DNA from: Pseudomonadota bacterium | GTDB lineage: Bacteria; Pseudomonadota; Alphaproteobacteria; Rhizobiales; Aestuariivirgaceae | Direction: 5' to 3' | Length of the DNA stretch: 42,905 bases | NCBI GenBank assembly: GCA_963205315.1 | Contig: CAUJIO010000003.1 | Location: 1 to 42,905 of the forward strand | Shown: positions 18,403 through 26,629 of the stretch, in pieces | Position numbering within the stretch: the first letter of the stretch is position 1 | How the letters are laid out: each line of letters starts with the position of its first letter | Notes under the pieces: generated by a model | The model's database searches: none | Told to the model about the DNA's origin: nothing | The model's input: the letters and a program-made list of their open reading frames with translations, nothing else | Translations under genes and position numbers: made by a program

Positions 18403-19998
18403 TTACGCCATCCACCAACGCTCGTACATGTAACCACCGTCGTGGTCATAGTCCGTGTTGAACTCGTTGTGTCCGATCTTGGTCGACAGGGCGCCAACGT
18501 AGTTGTTGAACATCAGCACCACCTGGCCGCCGTCGTCGTGAACGAGCTGCTGGGCTTCGGCATACATGGCCTGGCGCTTGGCTTCGTCGGTTTCCGCGCG
18601 GGCCGCAACGACGAGTTCGTTGAAGCGCGGATTCTTCCAGTTGGTGTCGTTCCAGGCCGCATCGGCGGCAAGCGAGATCGACAGGAACGCGTCGGCTGTC
18701 GGACGGCCACCCCAGTAGCAGAGGCTCCACGGCTTCTTGAGCCAGACGTTGTCCCAATAGCTGTCGTTCGGTTCGCGAACGACATTGATCTCGATGCCTG
18801 CTGCCTTGGCATGATCGGCCATCAGCAGGGCGGCGTCGACGCCGCCGGGGAAGGCCGCATCCGAGGCCGAGAGATCGACCTTGATGTTCTCGAGGCCAGC
18901 CTTCTTCAGCAGCGACTTGGCCTTTTCCGGATCGTAGGAATAGACCGGCTCGGCATTGATCGCATACTTCATTGACGGCGAGAGCGGATTGTCGTTGCCC
19001 GGCGAGCCGTAGCCGAACAGGATCTTGTCGACGAGGTCCTGGCGGTTGATCGCGTACTTGATGGCCTGGCGCACGTTGACGTCATCGAAGGGCTTGGCGT
19101 CGCAATGCATGGGCGCTGTGTAATGCGCGAAGCCCGAGACGTTGTAGAGCTCGGTTTCGGGCGCTGACTTCAGCATGTCGATGGTCTTGAGGTCGGCACG
19201 GTCGATGAAGTGCACTTCGCCCGAGAGATAGGCGTTGGTGCGGGCCGCGACGTCAATGATCGACAGCAGTTCGATTCCGTCGAAATAGGTTTCCTTGAAG
19301 TAGTTCGGGTTGCGATCGGCAACCAGCTTCACACCCGGCTCGAAGGACTTGAGCACATAGGGACCGGCGCCAATGCCCTTCTCCCACATGATCTTGCCGC
19401 CTTCGGACGGATAGATCGAGAGATGGTAGTCGGTGAGCAGGAAGGGGAAGTCGGCGTTACCGCCGTTCAGTTCAAACACGACGGTGTCGGGGCCATCGGC
19501 CTTGACACTGACGACGTTGGAAAGGACGCCCTTGGCCGGCGACTTGGAGTCGGGTCCGATGTGATAGTTGATGGTGGCGACCACGTCATCGGCGGTCAGC
19601 GTCTTGCCATCATGGTAGGTGATGCCCTTGCGGATCTTGAAGATCCACTTCTTGGCGCCATCGGCGGGCTCGAAGCTTTCGGCAACGTGGGGAACCGGTT
19701 CGTTCTTCTGGTTCACCTGCACCAGCGGGGCGCCCATGACCGACTTGCCCCAGCCGAAAGTGAAGCCGTTCGACCAGGTGGCCGGATCGAGCGAGTCGGT
19801 GGTCTGGCCATGGCCGATGCCAGCCTTGAACACGCCGCCCTTCTTGGGCTCCGCGCGGGCCGCCTGGGCAAACATGATGCTGGCAGCCGAGATGGTCACG
19901 CCCGAGGCGATGGCAAACTGCATGAAATCGCGGCGCGACAGCTTGCCAAGGCCGACGGCCTTCTGAGCTGACTTCATCTTCATTTCGAATTCGGTCAT
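18403..19998 (-). CDS. Tat-exported ABC transporter substrate-binding protein 2 (SBP family 5)
   Basis: This 531-residue solute-binding protein has the same architecture as its neighbour: twin-arginine signal LSRRDFMQFAIASGVTIS (residues about 19-36), cleavage near QAARAEPKKGG, and an SBP family 5 body ending in ERWWMA. The ATG at 19998 has a strong AAGGAGAG ribosome-binding site. It is first in the transporter gene cluster and is followed by a terminator. Two different receptors feeding one permease would widen or tune substrate range; this is inferred from gene order. Confidence 0.92.
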   Translation of the reverse strand: MTEFEMKMKSAQKAVGLGKLSRRDFMQFAIASGVTISAASIMFAQAARAEPKKGGVFKAGIGHGQTTDSLDPATWSNGFTFGWGKSVMGAPLVQVNQKNEPVPHVAESFEPADGAKKWIFKIRKGITYHDGKTLTADDVVATINYHIGPDSKSPAKGVLSNVVSVKADGPDTVVFELNGGNADFPFLLTDYHLSIYPSEGGKIMWEKGIGAGPYVLKSFEPGVKLVADRNPNYFKETYFDGIELLSIIDVAARTNAYLSGEVHFIDRADLKTIDMLKSAPETELYNVSGFAHYTAPMHCDAKPFDDVNVRQAIKYAINRQDLVDKILFGYGSPGNDNPLSPSMKYAINAEPVYSYDPEKAKSLLKKAGLENIKVDLSASDAAFPGGVDAALLMADHAKAAGIEINVVREPNDSYWDNVWLKKPWSLCYWGGRPTADAFLSISLAADAAWNDTNWKNPRFNELVVAARAETDEAKRQAMYAEAQQLVHDDGGQVVLMFNNYVGALSTKIGHNEFNTDYDHDGGYMYERWWMA

Positions 19999-20170
19999 AC
20001 GTTTCTCTCCTTGCGTGACCCGGTGATGATGGTGCGAAAAAGGGAGAGACTGGCGGATTTTGAAAAATGCCGGACCGTGCAAACCTGCGGTTTGCGTGCG
20101 CCCCTTTGCCGTTTCCCTGTTTCGGTCGTTCTGGTCGTCGGGGTTTATGACCCTCTATTCGAAGCGGAAC

Positions 20171-20202
20171 CTGTCACGGAGATTTCTCCCCGTCAATGAC
20201 AG
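20171..20202. promoter_or_regulatory. nested inverted repeats upstream of the transporter cluster
   Basis: An outer pair, CTGTCA at 20171-20176 and TGACAG at 20197-20202, encloses an inner dyad, GGAGA at 20178-20182 and TCTCC at 20185-20189. It lies about 170-200 bases upstream of the binding protein 2 start, inside a 279-base gap where I see no gene. A regulator-binding role is possible; the regulator is unknown. Confidence 0.3.
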
Positions 20203-20277
20203 TCTAGTGACGTACTGGTGAATTGAACTCACACTATGGACCAGTCGTGGTGAAAAAACGACACGATCGCCTCGAAT

Positions 20278-21228
20278 TCAGGTCCGGTCCAGATCGCCAG
20301 GTGCCACATGGTAGGTGGTCGAGCAGAATTCGCAGGTCACCTTGATTTCGCCGTCCTCGACCATGTCGGCGCGGTCCTCGGCGGGAAAGCGTGACAACAT
20401 GCTGGTGATGCTGTCCTTCGAACAGCTGCAATAGCGCTCGAGCGCCAGGGCCGGATAGGCGGTGACGCCGTCTTCGTGATAAAGCCTGTAAAGAAGTTCC
20501 TCGGCGGTCAGCAGCGGGTCCAGCAGCTCATGTGCCTCGACGGTGTCGAGCAGCAGCCGCGCCTTTACCCAGTCATCGTTCTCCGGCCTCGTGTCTTCCA
20601 TGCCCTCCGGGACATCACCTGAATGGGTTGGCAAGGGGCTCGAACCACCGTCGCGCGGCAGGTGCTGTACCATCACGGCACCTGCCCGCCACGCCTCGGC
20701 CGGATTGCCACGCTGGATCAGCGGACCGGCCGCCATGCGGATGCGCGTGGGGATCTGTTCGGATTTCTCGAAATAGCCATGAGCTGCCGCGGTCAGGTCC
20801 TCGCCATGCAGCGGCACGATGCCCTGATAGCGCTCCATGTCGGGACCCTGGTCAACGGTCATGGCCAGATAGCCATTGCCCATCATGGCCGCTTGACCCG
20901 GGTGGTCGAGCGCTGCGAGCTTCGCGGCATCGAACCTTGCATAGCCGCGCAGCTTGCCGGGCGATACATAATCGGCGACGATCATGTCGACCGGGCCGTC
21001 GGTCTTGGTTTGCAGGATGAATTTGCCATCAAACTTCAGGCTCGCGCCAAGAATGGCGGTGAGTGACACCGCCTCGGCCAGAAGCGCCGAGACGCCGGGC
21101 GGATAGGCGTGCCGGTGTAGGATGTCATCGACGACGCTGCCCAGCCGCACCAGCTTGCCGCGTACGCCCAGCGGCTTGATCTCGAAGGGCAGGACCAGAT
21201 TGTCGTCGAGACGAATGCTCTCCGCCAT
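20278..21228 (-). CDS. hslO: Hsp33 redox-regulated chaperone
   Basis: This 316-residue cytoplasmic holdase chaperone is activated by oxidative unfolding. The zinc-binding redox switch is intact: C267 and C269 in CSCSKDS, and C299 and C302 in CEFC. The N-terminal substrate-binding domain includes a long stretch with KTDGPVDMIVADYVSPGKLRG, quoted in part. The ATG at 21228 shares one base with the argF stop (TGATG), so it is translationally coupled to argF. An upstream in-frame start at 21243 would overlap argF further and is not needed. Confidence 0.94.
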   Translation of the reverse strand: MAESIRLDDNLVLPFEIKPLGVRGKLVRLGSVVDDILHRHAYPPGVSALLAEAVSLTAILGASLKFDGKFILQTKTDGPVDMIVADYVSPGKLRGYARFDAAKLAALDHPGQAAMMGNGYLAMTVDQGPDMERYQGIVPLHGEDLTAAAHGYFEKSEQIPTRIRMAAGPLIQRGNPAEAWRAGAVMVQHLPRDGGSSPLPTHSGDVPEGMEDTRPENDDWVKARLLLDTVEAHELLDPLLTAEELLYRLYHEDGVTAYPALALERYCSCSKDSITSMLSRFPAEDRADMVEDGEIKVTCEFCSTTYHVAPGDLDRT

Positions 21229-22154
21229 CACGCACCCAGACAATGCAGCAGGATGCTCTTCTGAATGTGCAGACGGTTCTCGGCCTCGTCCAGCACCAGC
21301 GAAGCCGGGCTGTCGATCACCTCGTCCGTCACCTCTTCGCCGCGATGGGCGGGCAGGCAGTGCATGAATTTCGCGCCGGGGGCCGCCGCCGCCATGAGCG
21401 TGCTGTTGACCTGATAGGGCTTCAACAGGTTGTGGCGGCTCGCGGTATCGGTGTCATGCATCGACACCCAGCTGTCGGTGATGACGCAGTGCGCGCCAGC
21501 CACAGCCTCTTCAGCCGATTGCGTCACGTGCACGTCGGCATTCTGCGCCTTGGCCCAGGCGAGGACATCGGCGGACGGCGCCAGCTGTTCGGGCGTACCG
21601 ATGCGGAGCTTGCCCCCCATGCGGCCGATGGCATGAATCCACGAGGCGGCAACATTGTTGCCGTCGCCCACCCAGCTGACCGTCAAGTCTTTCAGCGGCG
21701 CAACATGCTCCTCCAGAGTCATGACATCGGCCAGGACCTGACAGGGATGCGACAGGTTGGTGAGGCCGTTGATCACCGGCACGGTGGCAGCCGCTGCAAG
21801 CTCCGTGAGATTCGAATGCTTGGCTGCGCGGATCATGATGGCATCGACATAGCGCGACAGGACGCGCGCCGTATCGGCGATCGTTTCGCCTCTGCCCAAC
21901 TGCATGTCGTTGGACGAGAGCACCAGGGTATCGCCGCCAAGCTGGCGCATGCCGACCTCGAAGGACACGCGGGTGCGCGTCGAGGGCCTCTCGAAGATCA
22001 ATGCCAGCATGCGGCCCTTCAGCGGCTCTGAGGCTTCGCGTTTGCCCTTGGGCTGGCCGATGCGTGCGTCCTTCATGCCGCGCGCCCTGGTGACGATATT
22101 CTTCAGCGTGGCCGCGTCAAAATCGGAAATGTCGAGGAAGTGCCGTGGTGCCAT
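21228..22154 (-). CDS. argF: ornithine carbamoyltransferase
   Basis: This 308-residue enzyme makes citrulline from ornithine and carbamoyl phosphate in arginine synthesis. Key motifs are STRTRVSFE (carbamoyl phosphate), HPCQ, an aspartate/asparagine region [13 protein letters not shown] and the catalytic cysteine motif [11 protein letters not shown]. The frame starts with a GTG at 22169 that would overlap argD by four bases, but the ATG at 22154 has AAGGA seven bases upstream and gives [10 protein letters not shown], the usual N-terminus. It lies 11 bases after argD and overlaps hslO by one. Confidence 0.95.
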   Translation of the reverse strand: MAPRHFLDISDFDAATLKNIVTRARGMKDARIGQPKGKREASEPLKGRMLALIFERPSTRTRVSFEVGMRQLGGDTLVLSSNDMQLGRGETIADTARVLSRYVDAIMIRAAKHSNLTELAAAATVPVINGLTNLSHPCQVLADVMTLEEHVAPLKDLTVSWVGDGNNVAASWIHAIGRMGGKLRIGTPEQLAPSADVLAWAKAQNADVHVTQSAEEAVAGAHCVITDSWVSMHDTDTASRHNLLKPYQVNSTLMAAAAPGAKFMHCLPAHRGEEVTDEVIDSPASLVLDEAENRLHIQKSILLHCLGA

Positions 22155-22165
22155 GATGCCGTCCT

Positions 22166-23350
22166 TCACGCCGCCGCTTTCGCCTCAAGCGCCTTGCAGG
22201 CGCGGTCAAGCTTGTCCACGGCTTCGGCGATATCGGCATCGGTGACGATGAGCGGCGGCAACAGGCGCACAACATTGTCGCCTGCGCCGATGGTCAACAG
22301 ATGCTGGTCGACGGCGGCAGCCTGCAATTCCGTATTGGGCACCTTGCATTTGATACCCATCATCAACCCGAAGCCGCGAATGTCGTCGATGATTGCGGGG
22401 TGCGCATCCTTGAGAGCCGCCAGCTTCTGCTTCAGGACGAGCGCGCGCTGCTGCACGCTTTCGAGAAAGCCCGGCGCCGTCACGACATCGAGCACGGCAT
22501 TGCCGACGGCGGTGGCCAGCGGGTTGCCGCCGAAAGTCGAGCCGTGACTGCCGGCGGTCATGCCAATGGCGGCTTTCTCGGTCGCCAGGCAGGCGCCCAG
22601 CGGGAAGCCGCCGCCAATCCCCTTGGCAATTGCCATGATGTCCGGGGTGATGCCTGCCCATTCATGTGCAAAGAGCTTGCCGGTGCGGCCGACGCCGCAT
22701 TGCACTTCATCCAGCACCAGCAGAATGCCGTGCTCGTCGCATAGCGCGCGCAAGGCACGCAGGAACTCATGCGGCACGGGCCTCACACCACCCTCGCCCT
22801 GTACGGGCTCGATGAGGATGCCGGCGGTGGCGTCGGTGATCGCCGCCTTCACGGCTTCAAGGTCACCGAAGACGACCTGGTCGAAACCATCCACCTTGGG
22901 TCCGAAGCCTTCGATGTATTTCATCTGGCCGCCAGCGGCGATGGTCGCCAGCGTGCGGCCGTGGAAGGCGCCTTCGAAGGTGATCAGCCGGAACTTCTCC
23001 GGATGGCCATGGGCGGCATGATATTTCCGCGCCATCTTGATCGAGCACTCCAGCGCCTCGGCACCGGAATTGGTGAAGAACACCGTGTCGGCGAAGGTGG
23101 CGTCGACCAGCCGCTTCGCCAGCTTTTCCTGGCCGGGCATCTGATAAATGTTGGACGTATGCCAGATCCTGTTGGCTTGCTCGGTGAGTGCCTTGATGAG
23201 ATGCGGATGGGAATGGCCGCAACTGGTTACCGCAACGCCCGCGCCGAAATCGAGATAGGCTTCGCCCTCCGGCGTGAATACGCGCACGCCCTCTCCCCGC
23301 TCGAATGAGAGTTTGGCTCTGGCATAGGTCGGCAGAACGGGTGCGATCAT
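22166..23350 (-). CDS. argD: acetylornithine aminotransferase
   Basis: This 394-residue class III PLP aminotransferase converts N-acetylglutamate semialdehyde to N-acetylornithine. It has the N-terminal FDFGAG-like [18 protein letters not shown] segment, [11 protein letters not shown] for PLP phosphate binding, [14 protein letters not shown], and the PLP lysine in [18 protein letters not shown] at 23350 is chosen over 23377 because [11 protein letters not shown] is the family start and AAGG lies nine bases before it. It is the first gene of argD-argF-hslO. Confidence 0.93.
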   Translation of the reverse strand: MIAPVLPTYARAKLSFERGEGVRVFTPEGEAYLDFGAGVAVTSCGHSHPHLIKALTEQANRIWHTSNIYQMPGQEKLAKRLVDATFADTVFFTNSGAEALECSIKMARKYHAAHGHPEKFRLITFEGAFHGRTLATIAAGGQMKYIEGFGPKVDGFDQVVFGDLEAVKAAITDATAGILIEPVQGEGGVRPVPHEFLRALRALCDEHGILLVLDEVQCGVGRTGKLFAHEWAGITPDIMAIAKGIGGGFPLGACLATEKAAIGMTAGSHGSTFGGNPLATAVGNAVLDVVTAPGFLESVQQRALVLKQKLAALKDAHPAIIDDIRGFGLMMGIKCKVPNTELQAAAVDQHLLTIGAGDNVVRLLPPLIVTDADIAEAVDKLDRACKALEAKAAA

Positions 23351-23379
23351 CGGTGTTGGCCTTGTCCACGAAATCAAAA

Positions 23380-23405
23380 GCGCCCGCCTTCAGACCAGCG
23401 GGCGC
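23380..23405 (-). terminator. 5' leader hairpin of the argD operon, attenuator-like
   Basis: GCGCCCGC at 23380-23387 and GCGGGCGC at 23398-23405 form an 8-bp GC-rich stem with a 10-base loop, followed on the minus strand by TTTTGATTT. It sits 30 bases before the argD start and begins only a few bases after the predicted transcription start. It could be an early terminator, a stabilising 5' stem or a protein-binding element. Confidence 0.5.
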
Positions 23406-23417
23406 CTGTTGATAACG

Positions 23418-23446
23418 CATATAAGTCCATGATTGCGAAGGGTCAA
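23418..23446 (-). promoter_or_regulatory. sigma70-type promoter of argD-argF-hslO
   Basis: On the minus strand TTGACC (23446-23441) and TATATG (23423-23418) are separated by exactly 17 bases, which matches the housekeeping consensus well. Transcription should start near 23411, about 60 bases before the argD ATG. Confidence 0.65.
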
Positions 23447-23466
23447 TCGCAGCGTTCCCGGGCAAT

Positions 23467-23607
23467 GATTCACGCCGACCGGCTGCCGTGATTCACGCTT
23501 TTCCACACTGAGTCAAAACAGCGCATGGACCTCTGATTCAAGGGGCTGATAAGGTTTTGTTAACCATAGGGGCAACGGCGGAAACTGGGGAAAACATCGC
23601 CGGATTC
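23467..23607 (+). promoter_or_regulatory. gcrA upstream region: cluster of GANTC sites and CtrA-like half-sites
   Basis: Five GANTC sites lie at 23467, 23490, 23510, 23535 and 23603. GANTC is the target of the CcrM methyltransferase, and methylation-sensitive binding by GcrA is known from Caulobacter. TTAACCAT at 23560-23567 and TTAACC at 23697-23702 resemble CtrA half-sites. I cannot place the -35/-10 elements with confidence. Confidence 0.55.
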
Positions 23608-23784
23608 GGCTCCGAAGGTTGCGACGACGCTACCGCGTATTGTAGGGTCGCCCGCGACAAGCTACGAGATGTAGCATTTTATGGTCAGTTTGGTTGTTAA
23701 CCGCGCCGGTTCCGAATTGGGCCCGGCGAAGTGTGAGGGATTCCGTTGGGCGAAGACGTGGAAAGCAATCTGGGAGGGGCAAAA

Positions 23785-24324
23785 TTGTCCTGGACTGATG
23801 ATCGGGTGGAGCTTCTGAAGAAGCTCTGGACGGAAGGATTGAGCGCCAGCCAGATCGCTGGACGCCTGGGATCGGGCGTCACGCGAAATGCGGTGATCGG
23901 CAAAGTGCACCGCCTCAACCTGTCGGGCCGGGCGCAGCAGCCGCGCGCCGCACAGCCGCGGGCGCCGCGCAAGCAGCGCGAACCCAGCCTTGCCGGTGGT
24001 GGCCGTCCCAATGGCATGCCGAGCATGCCAACGGCGGGGGCGCATGCGCTCAAGCCGATGATGAGGGCCGATGTTCAGCCGCGGCAGGCGTCCTTGCCCG
24101 AGCCGCAGCCGGTGCGGCTGGTCGACCTGGCCAAGGGTGGCCGCGTCACCATCCTGCATCTCTCCGACAAGACCTGCAAATGGCCGATCGGCGATCCGGG
24201 CACGGAAGAATTCTGCTTCTGCGGCCATGGGCCCCGCGATGGCTCGCCCTATTGCGAATACCATGCGCGGCTCGCCTACCAGCCGCTGCAAGACCGCCGC
24301 CAGCGCAAGATGGCGTTTGGGTAA
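23785..24324 (+). CDS. gcrA: GcrA-family cell-cycle regulator
   Basis: This 179-residue protein matches GcrA, a sigma70-associated regulator that responds to GANTC methylation in alphaproteobacteria. The N-terminal DNA-binding domain reads SWTDDRVELLKKLW, then SASQIAGRLG and TRNAVIGKVHRLNLSGR. A proline/arginine-rich linker (residues about 50-115) joins the C-terminal domain with CKWPIGDPG, FCFCGH and YCEYHARLAY. Known GcrA proteins start MSWTD, which here requires the TTG at 23785, preceded by GGGAGGGG. A further TTG at 23746 would add 13 residues. It is convergent with phoB, 27 bases apart. Confidence 0.92.
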   Translation: MSWTDDRVELLKKLWTEGLSASQIAGRLGSGVTRNAVIGKVHRLNLSGRAQQPRAAQPRAPRKQREPSLAGGGRPNGMPSMPTAGAHALKPMMRADVQPRQASLPEPQPVRLVDLAKGGRVTILHLSDKTCKWPIGDPGTEEFCFCGHGPRDGSPYCEYHARLAYQPLQDRRQRKMAFG

Positions 24325-24351
24325 ACGAGGGACGGGGACGGACGTGGACTG

Positions 24352-25053
24352 TTAGCCCGTCCGTCCAAATCTTTCGTCGAAGGCATAGCCCATGCCGCGC
24401 ACGGTGCGGATGGGATCGGTTTCGCGGCCGCGGCTCAGGGTCTTCCGCAGGCGGCCGACATGCACATCCACCGTGCGCTCATCAACATAGACATCGTGTC
24501 CCCACACCGTATCGAGAAGCTGCGCGCGCGAATAGACGCGGCCGGGGTTCTGCAACAGGTGTTCGAGCAAGCGGAACTCGGTGGGTGACAGCGTGATGTC
24601 ACGCGCCCCCCTGGTCACGCGCCTGGTCTTGCGGTCGAGCGACAGGTCGCCGGCCTTGAGTTGATCGGCGACCGCATCCGGGTTGATGCGGCGCAGAATT
24701 GTGCGGATACGCGCCAGCAGCTCCGGCACCGAGAATGGCTTCACCATGTAGTCGTCGGCACCGGTGGCGAGGCCGCGTACACGTTCGGCCTCCTCACTGC
24801 GCGCGGTCAGCATGATGATCGGGATGTCACGCGTCTCAGGCTTGGTGCGCAGGACACGGCAGACCTCGATGCCGGAAATACCAGGCAGCATCCAGTCGAG
24901 CAGGATCAGATCGGGCCGCTCTTCTCCGATCAACCGCTGTACCTCTTCACCCTCGGCGGTGTGACGGACGCGATAACCCTCGGCTTCCAGATTGTAGCTG
25001 AGCAGGATCTGGATCGGCTCTTCGTCTTCGACGACAAGAATGGACGCGCTCAT
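24352..25053 (-). CDS. phoB: phosphate regulon response regulator
   Basis: This 233-residue OmpR-type response regulator has a receiver domain with the phosphoacceptor D53 in LLDWMLPG, acidic residues near position 10, and the conserved LTARSE and VKPFSVPEL segments. The C-terminal winged helix carries LSPTEFRLLEHLLQNPG and VDVHVGRLRKTL. When phosphorylated by PhoR it should bind Pho boxes such as that before pstS. It is the last gene of the phosphate cluster, 3 bases after phoU. Confidence 0.95.
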   Translation of the reverse strand: MSASILVVEDEEPIQILLSYNLEAEGYRVRHTAEGEEVQRLIGEERPDLILLDWMLPGISGIEVCRVLRTKPETRDIPIIMLTARSEEAERVRGLATGADDYMVKPFSVPELLARIRTILRRINPDAVADQLKAGDLSLDRKTRRVTRGARDITLSPTEFRLLEHLLQNPGRVYSRAQLLDTVWGHDVYVDERTVDVHVGRLRKTLSRGRETDPIRTVRGMGYAFDERFGRTG

Positions 25054-25056
25054 CGC

Positions 25057-25779
25057 CTAGTCTTCCGAATGCTGGCCAGGTTCGACAGACATGGTGCTGG
25101 TGATATCCTTCTTGGCGCGGCCCTCGGCCAGCGGCTTGCCGTGAACCAGATAGTGGATGTTCTCGGCGATATTGGTGGCATGGTCGCCGATGCGCTCCAT
25201 GTTCTTGGCGCCAAACAGCAGATGCGTGCACAGGCTGATATTGCGTGGATCTTCCATCATGTAGGTCAGCAATTCGCGGAAGATGGAGTTGTAGAGTGCG
25301 TCGAGATCCTCGTCCGAACGCCAGACTTCAAGTGCCTTTGTAGCATCTGAATGGCCATAGGCATCGAGAATGTTCTTGAGCTCTTCCTGCGCCAGCCGCC
25401 CCATGCGGGTGACCCCGGCCATGAGCTTTCTGGGCAGCTGGTCCGACATCGCATGCGTGCGCTTGGCCGTGTTCTTGGCGAGATCGCCGATGCGCTCGAG
25501 ATCGGAGGAGACGCGGATCGCCACCATGATCTCGCGCAGGTCGCGGGCCATGGGCTGGCGCTTGGCGATGGTGAGGATCGCCTTTTCCTCGATCTGATGT
25601 TCGAGGACGTCAACCTTCTCGTCGTTCTGGATGACACGGTCAGCGAGCGACGTGTCGCGGCGCGACAATGCATCGATGGCGTCGTCAAGCTGCTGTTCCA
25701 CCAGCCCGCCCATCTGGGCCAGCATGGTTTTTAGAACCGCGAGATCTTCGTCATAAGCCTTGGTAATATGATCCGACAT
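25057..25779 (-). CDS. phoU: phosphate signalling protein PhoU
   Basis: This 240-residue all-helical protein has the two PhoU repeats: the first with DRVIQNDEKVDVLEHQIEE and LREIMVAIRVSSDLERIGDLAKN, the second ending MERIGDHATNIAENIHYLV. The paired E/D-x-ERIGD motifs bind metal clusters. PhoU links the Pst transporter with PhoR and represses the regulon under phosphate sufficiency. It lies 17 bases after pstB. No oddity is seen. Confidence 0.96.
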   Translation of the reverse strand: MSDHITKAYDEDLAVLKTMLAQMGGLVEQQLDDAIDALSRRDTSLADRVIQNDEKVDVLEHQIEEKAILTIAKRQPMARDLREIMVAIRVSSDLERIGDLAKNTAKRTHAMSDQLPRKLMAGVTRMGRLAQEELKNILDAYGHSDATKALEVWRSDEDLDALYNSIFRELLTYMMEDPRNISLCTHLLFGAKNMERIGDHATNIAENIHYLVHGKPLAEGRAKKDITSTMSVEPGQHSED

Positions 25780-25796
25780 GTCAATCTCCCAAAGGG

Positions 25797-26612
25797 TCAG
25801 CCGAAGCGGCCCGTGATATAATCCTGCGTGCGCTTTTCCTGCGGCGCGGTGAACACCTCGTCAGTGTCGCCGAACTCGACGAGCGTTCCCAGATGGAAAA
25901 ACGCTGTGAGCTGCGAAACGCGCGCCGCCTGCTGCATCGAATGCGTGACGATGACGATGCAATAGTTCTGCCGCAGCTCGTCGATCAATTCCTCGATCTT
26001 GGCGGTGGCAATCGGATCGAGCGCTGAACAGGGTTCATCCATGAGGATGACCTGCGGGTTGACGGCAATTGCCCGCGCGATGCAGAGGCGCTGCTGCTGG
26101 CCGCCCGAGAGGCCGGTGCCCGGCGCGTTGAGGCGGTCCTTTACCTCCTCGAACAGGCCGGCCTTCTTGAGGCTCGACACGACGATCTCCTCAAGGTCGG
26201 TCTTGTTCTGCGACATGCCATGAATGCGCGGGCCATAGGCGACATTCTCGAAGATCGACTTCGGGAACGGATTGGGTTTCTGGAACACCATGCCGACCTT
26301 GGCGCGCAGCTGCACGACATCGATATCCCGGTCATAGATATCGCGGCCGTCAATGGTGATGTTGCCGGTGACGCGGCAGGTGGGGATCGTATCGTTCATG
26401 CGGTTGATGGCGCGCAGGAATGTCGACTTGCCGCAACCCGAGGGACCAATGAAGGCCGAGACGGCACGGTCCGGAATGTCGATCGACAGATTCTTGATGG
26501 CGTGCTTGTCGCCATAATAGATGTTCACGTCCTTGGCGGCGATCTTCATCGGCCGTTCCGCCATGATGCGCGGGCTGGCGGGCGTGACGATCGACTGGAA
26601 GGGAGCATTCAT
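25797..26612 (-). CDS. pstB: phosphate ABC transporter ATP-binding protein
   Basis: This 271-residue ATPase drives high-affinity phosphate import. Walker A is GPSGCGKST, the signature is [14 protein letters not shown], Walker B is [13 protein letters not shown] and the switch histidine lies in [14 protein letters not shown]. The N-terminal [16 protein letters not shown] is typical of PstB. The frame is open to 26759, but the ATG at 26612 fits the family length and has AAGG upstream. It follows pstA by 17 bases and is followed by phoU. Confidence 0.96.
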   Translation of the reverse strand: MNAPFQSIVTPASPRIMAERPMKIAAKDVNIYYGDKHAIKNLSIDIPDRAVSAFIGPSGCGKSTFLRAINRMNDTIPTCRVTGNITIDGRDIYDRDIDVVQLRAKVGMVFQKPNPFPKSIFENVAYGPRIHGMSQNKTDLEEIVVSSLKKAGLFEEVKDRLNAPGTGLSGGQQQRLCIARAIAVNPQVILMDEPCSALDPIATAKIEELIDELRQNYCIVIVTHSMQQAARVSQLTAFFHLGTLVEFGDTDEVFTAPQEKRTQDYITGRFG

Positions 26613-26629
26613 GAGACGAACCTTTCTTG

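Noticed and set aside
23374-23430. Possible 18-residue leader peptide before argD ending in the hairpin's TGA
   Set aside because: Its ATG lies within the spacer of the predicted promoter (TTGACC-17-TATATG), so it would not be in the mRNA, and it holds no run of arginine codons.
22863-23465. 200-residue open frame crossing the argD start in another frame
   Set aside because: It overlaps the well-supported argD N-terminus and its composition is that of a shadow frame.
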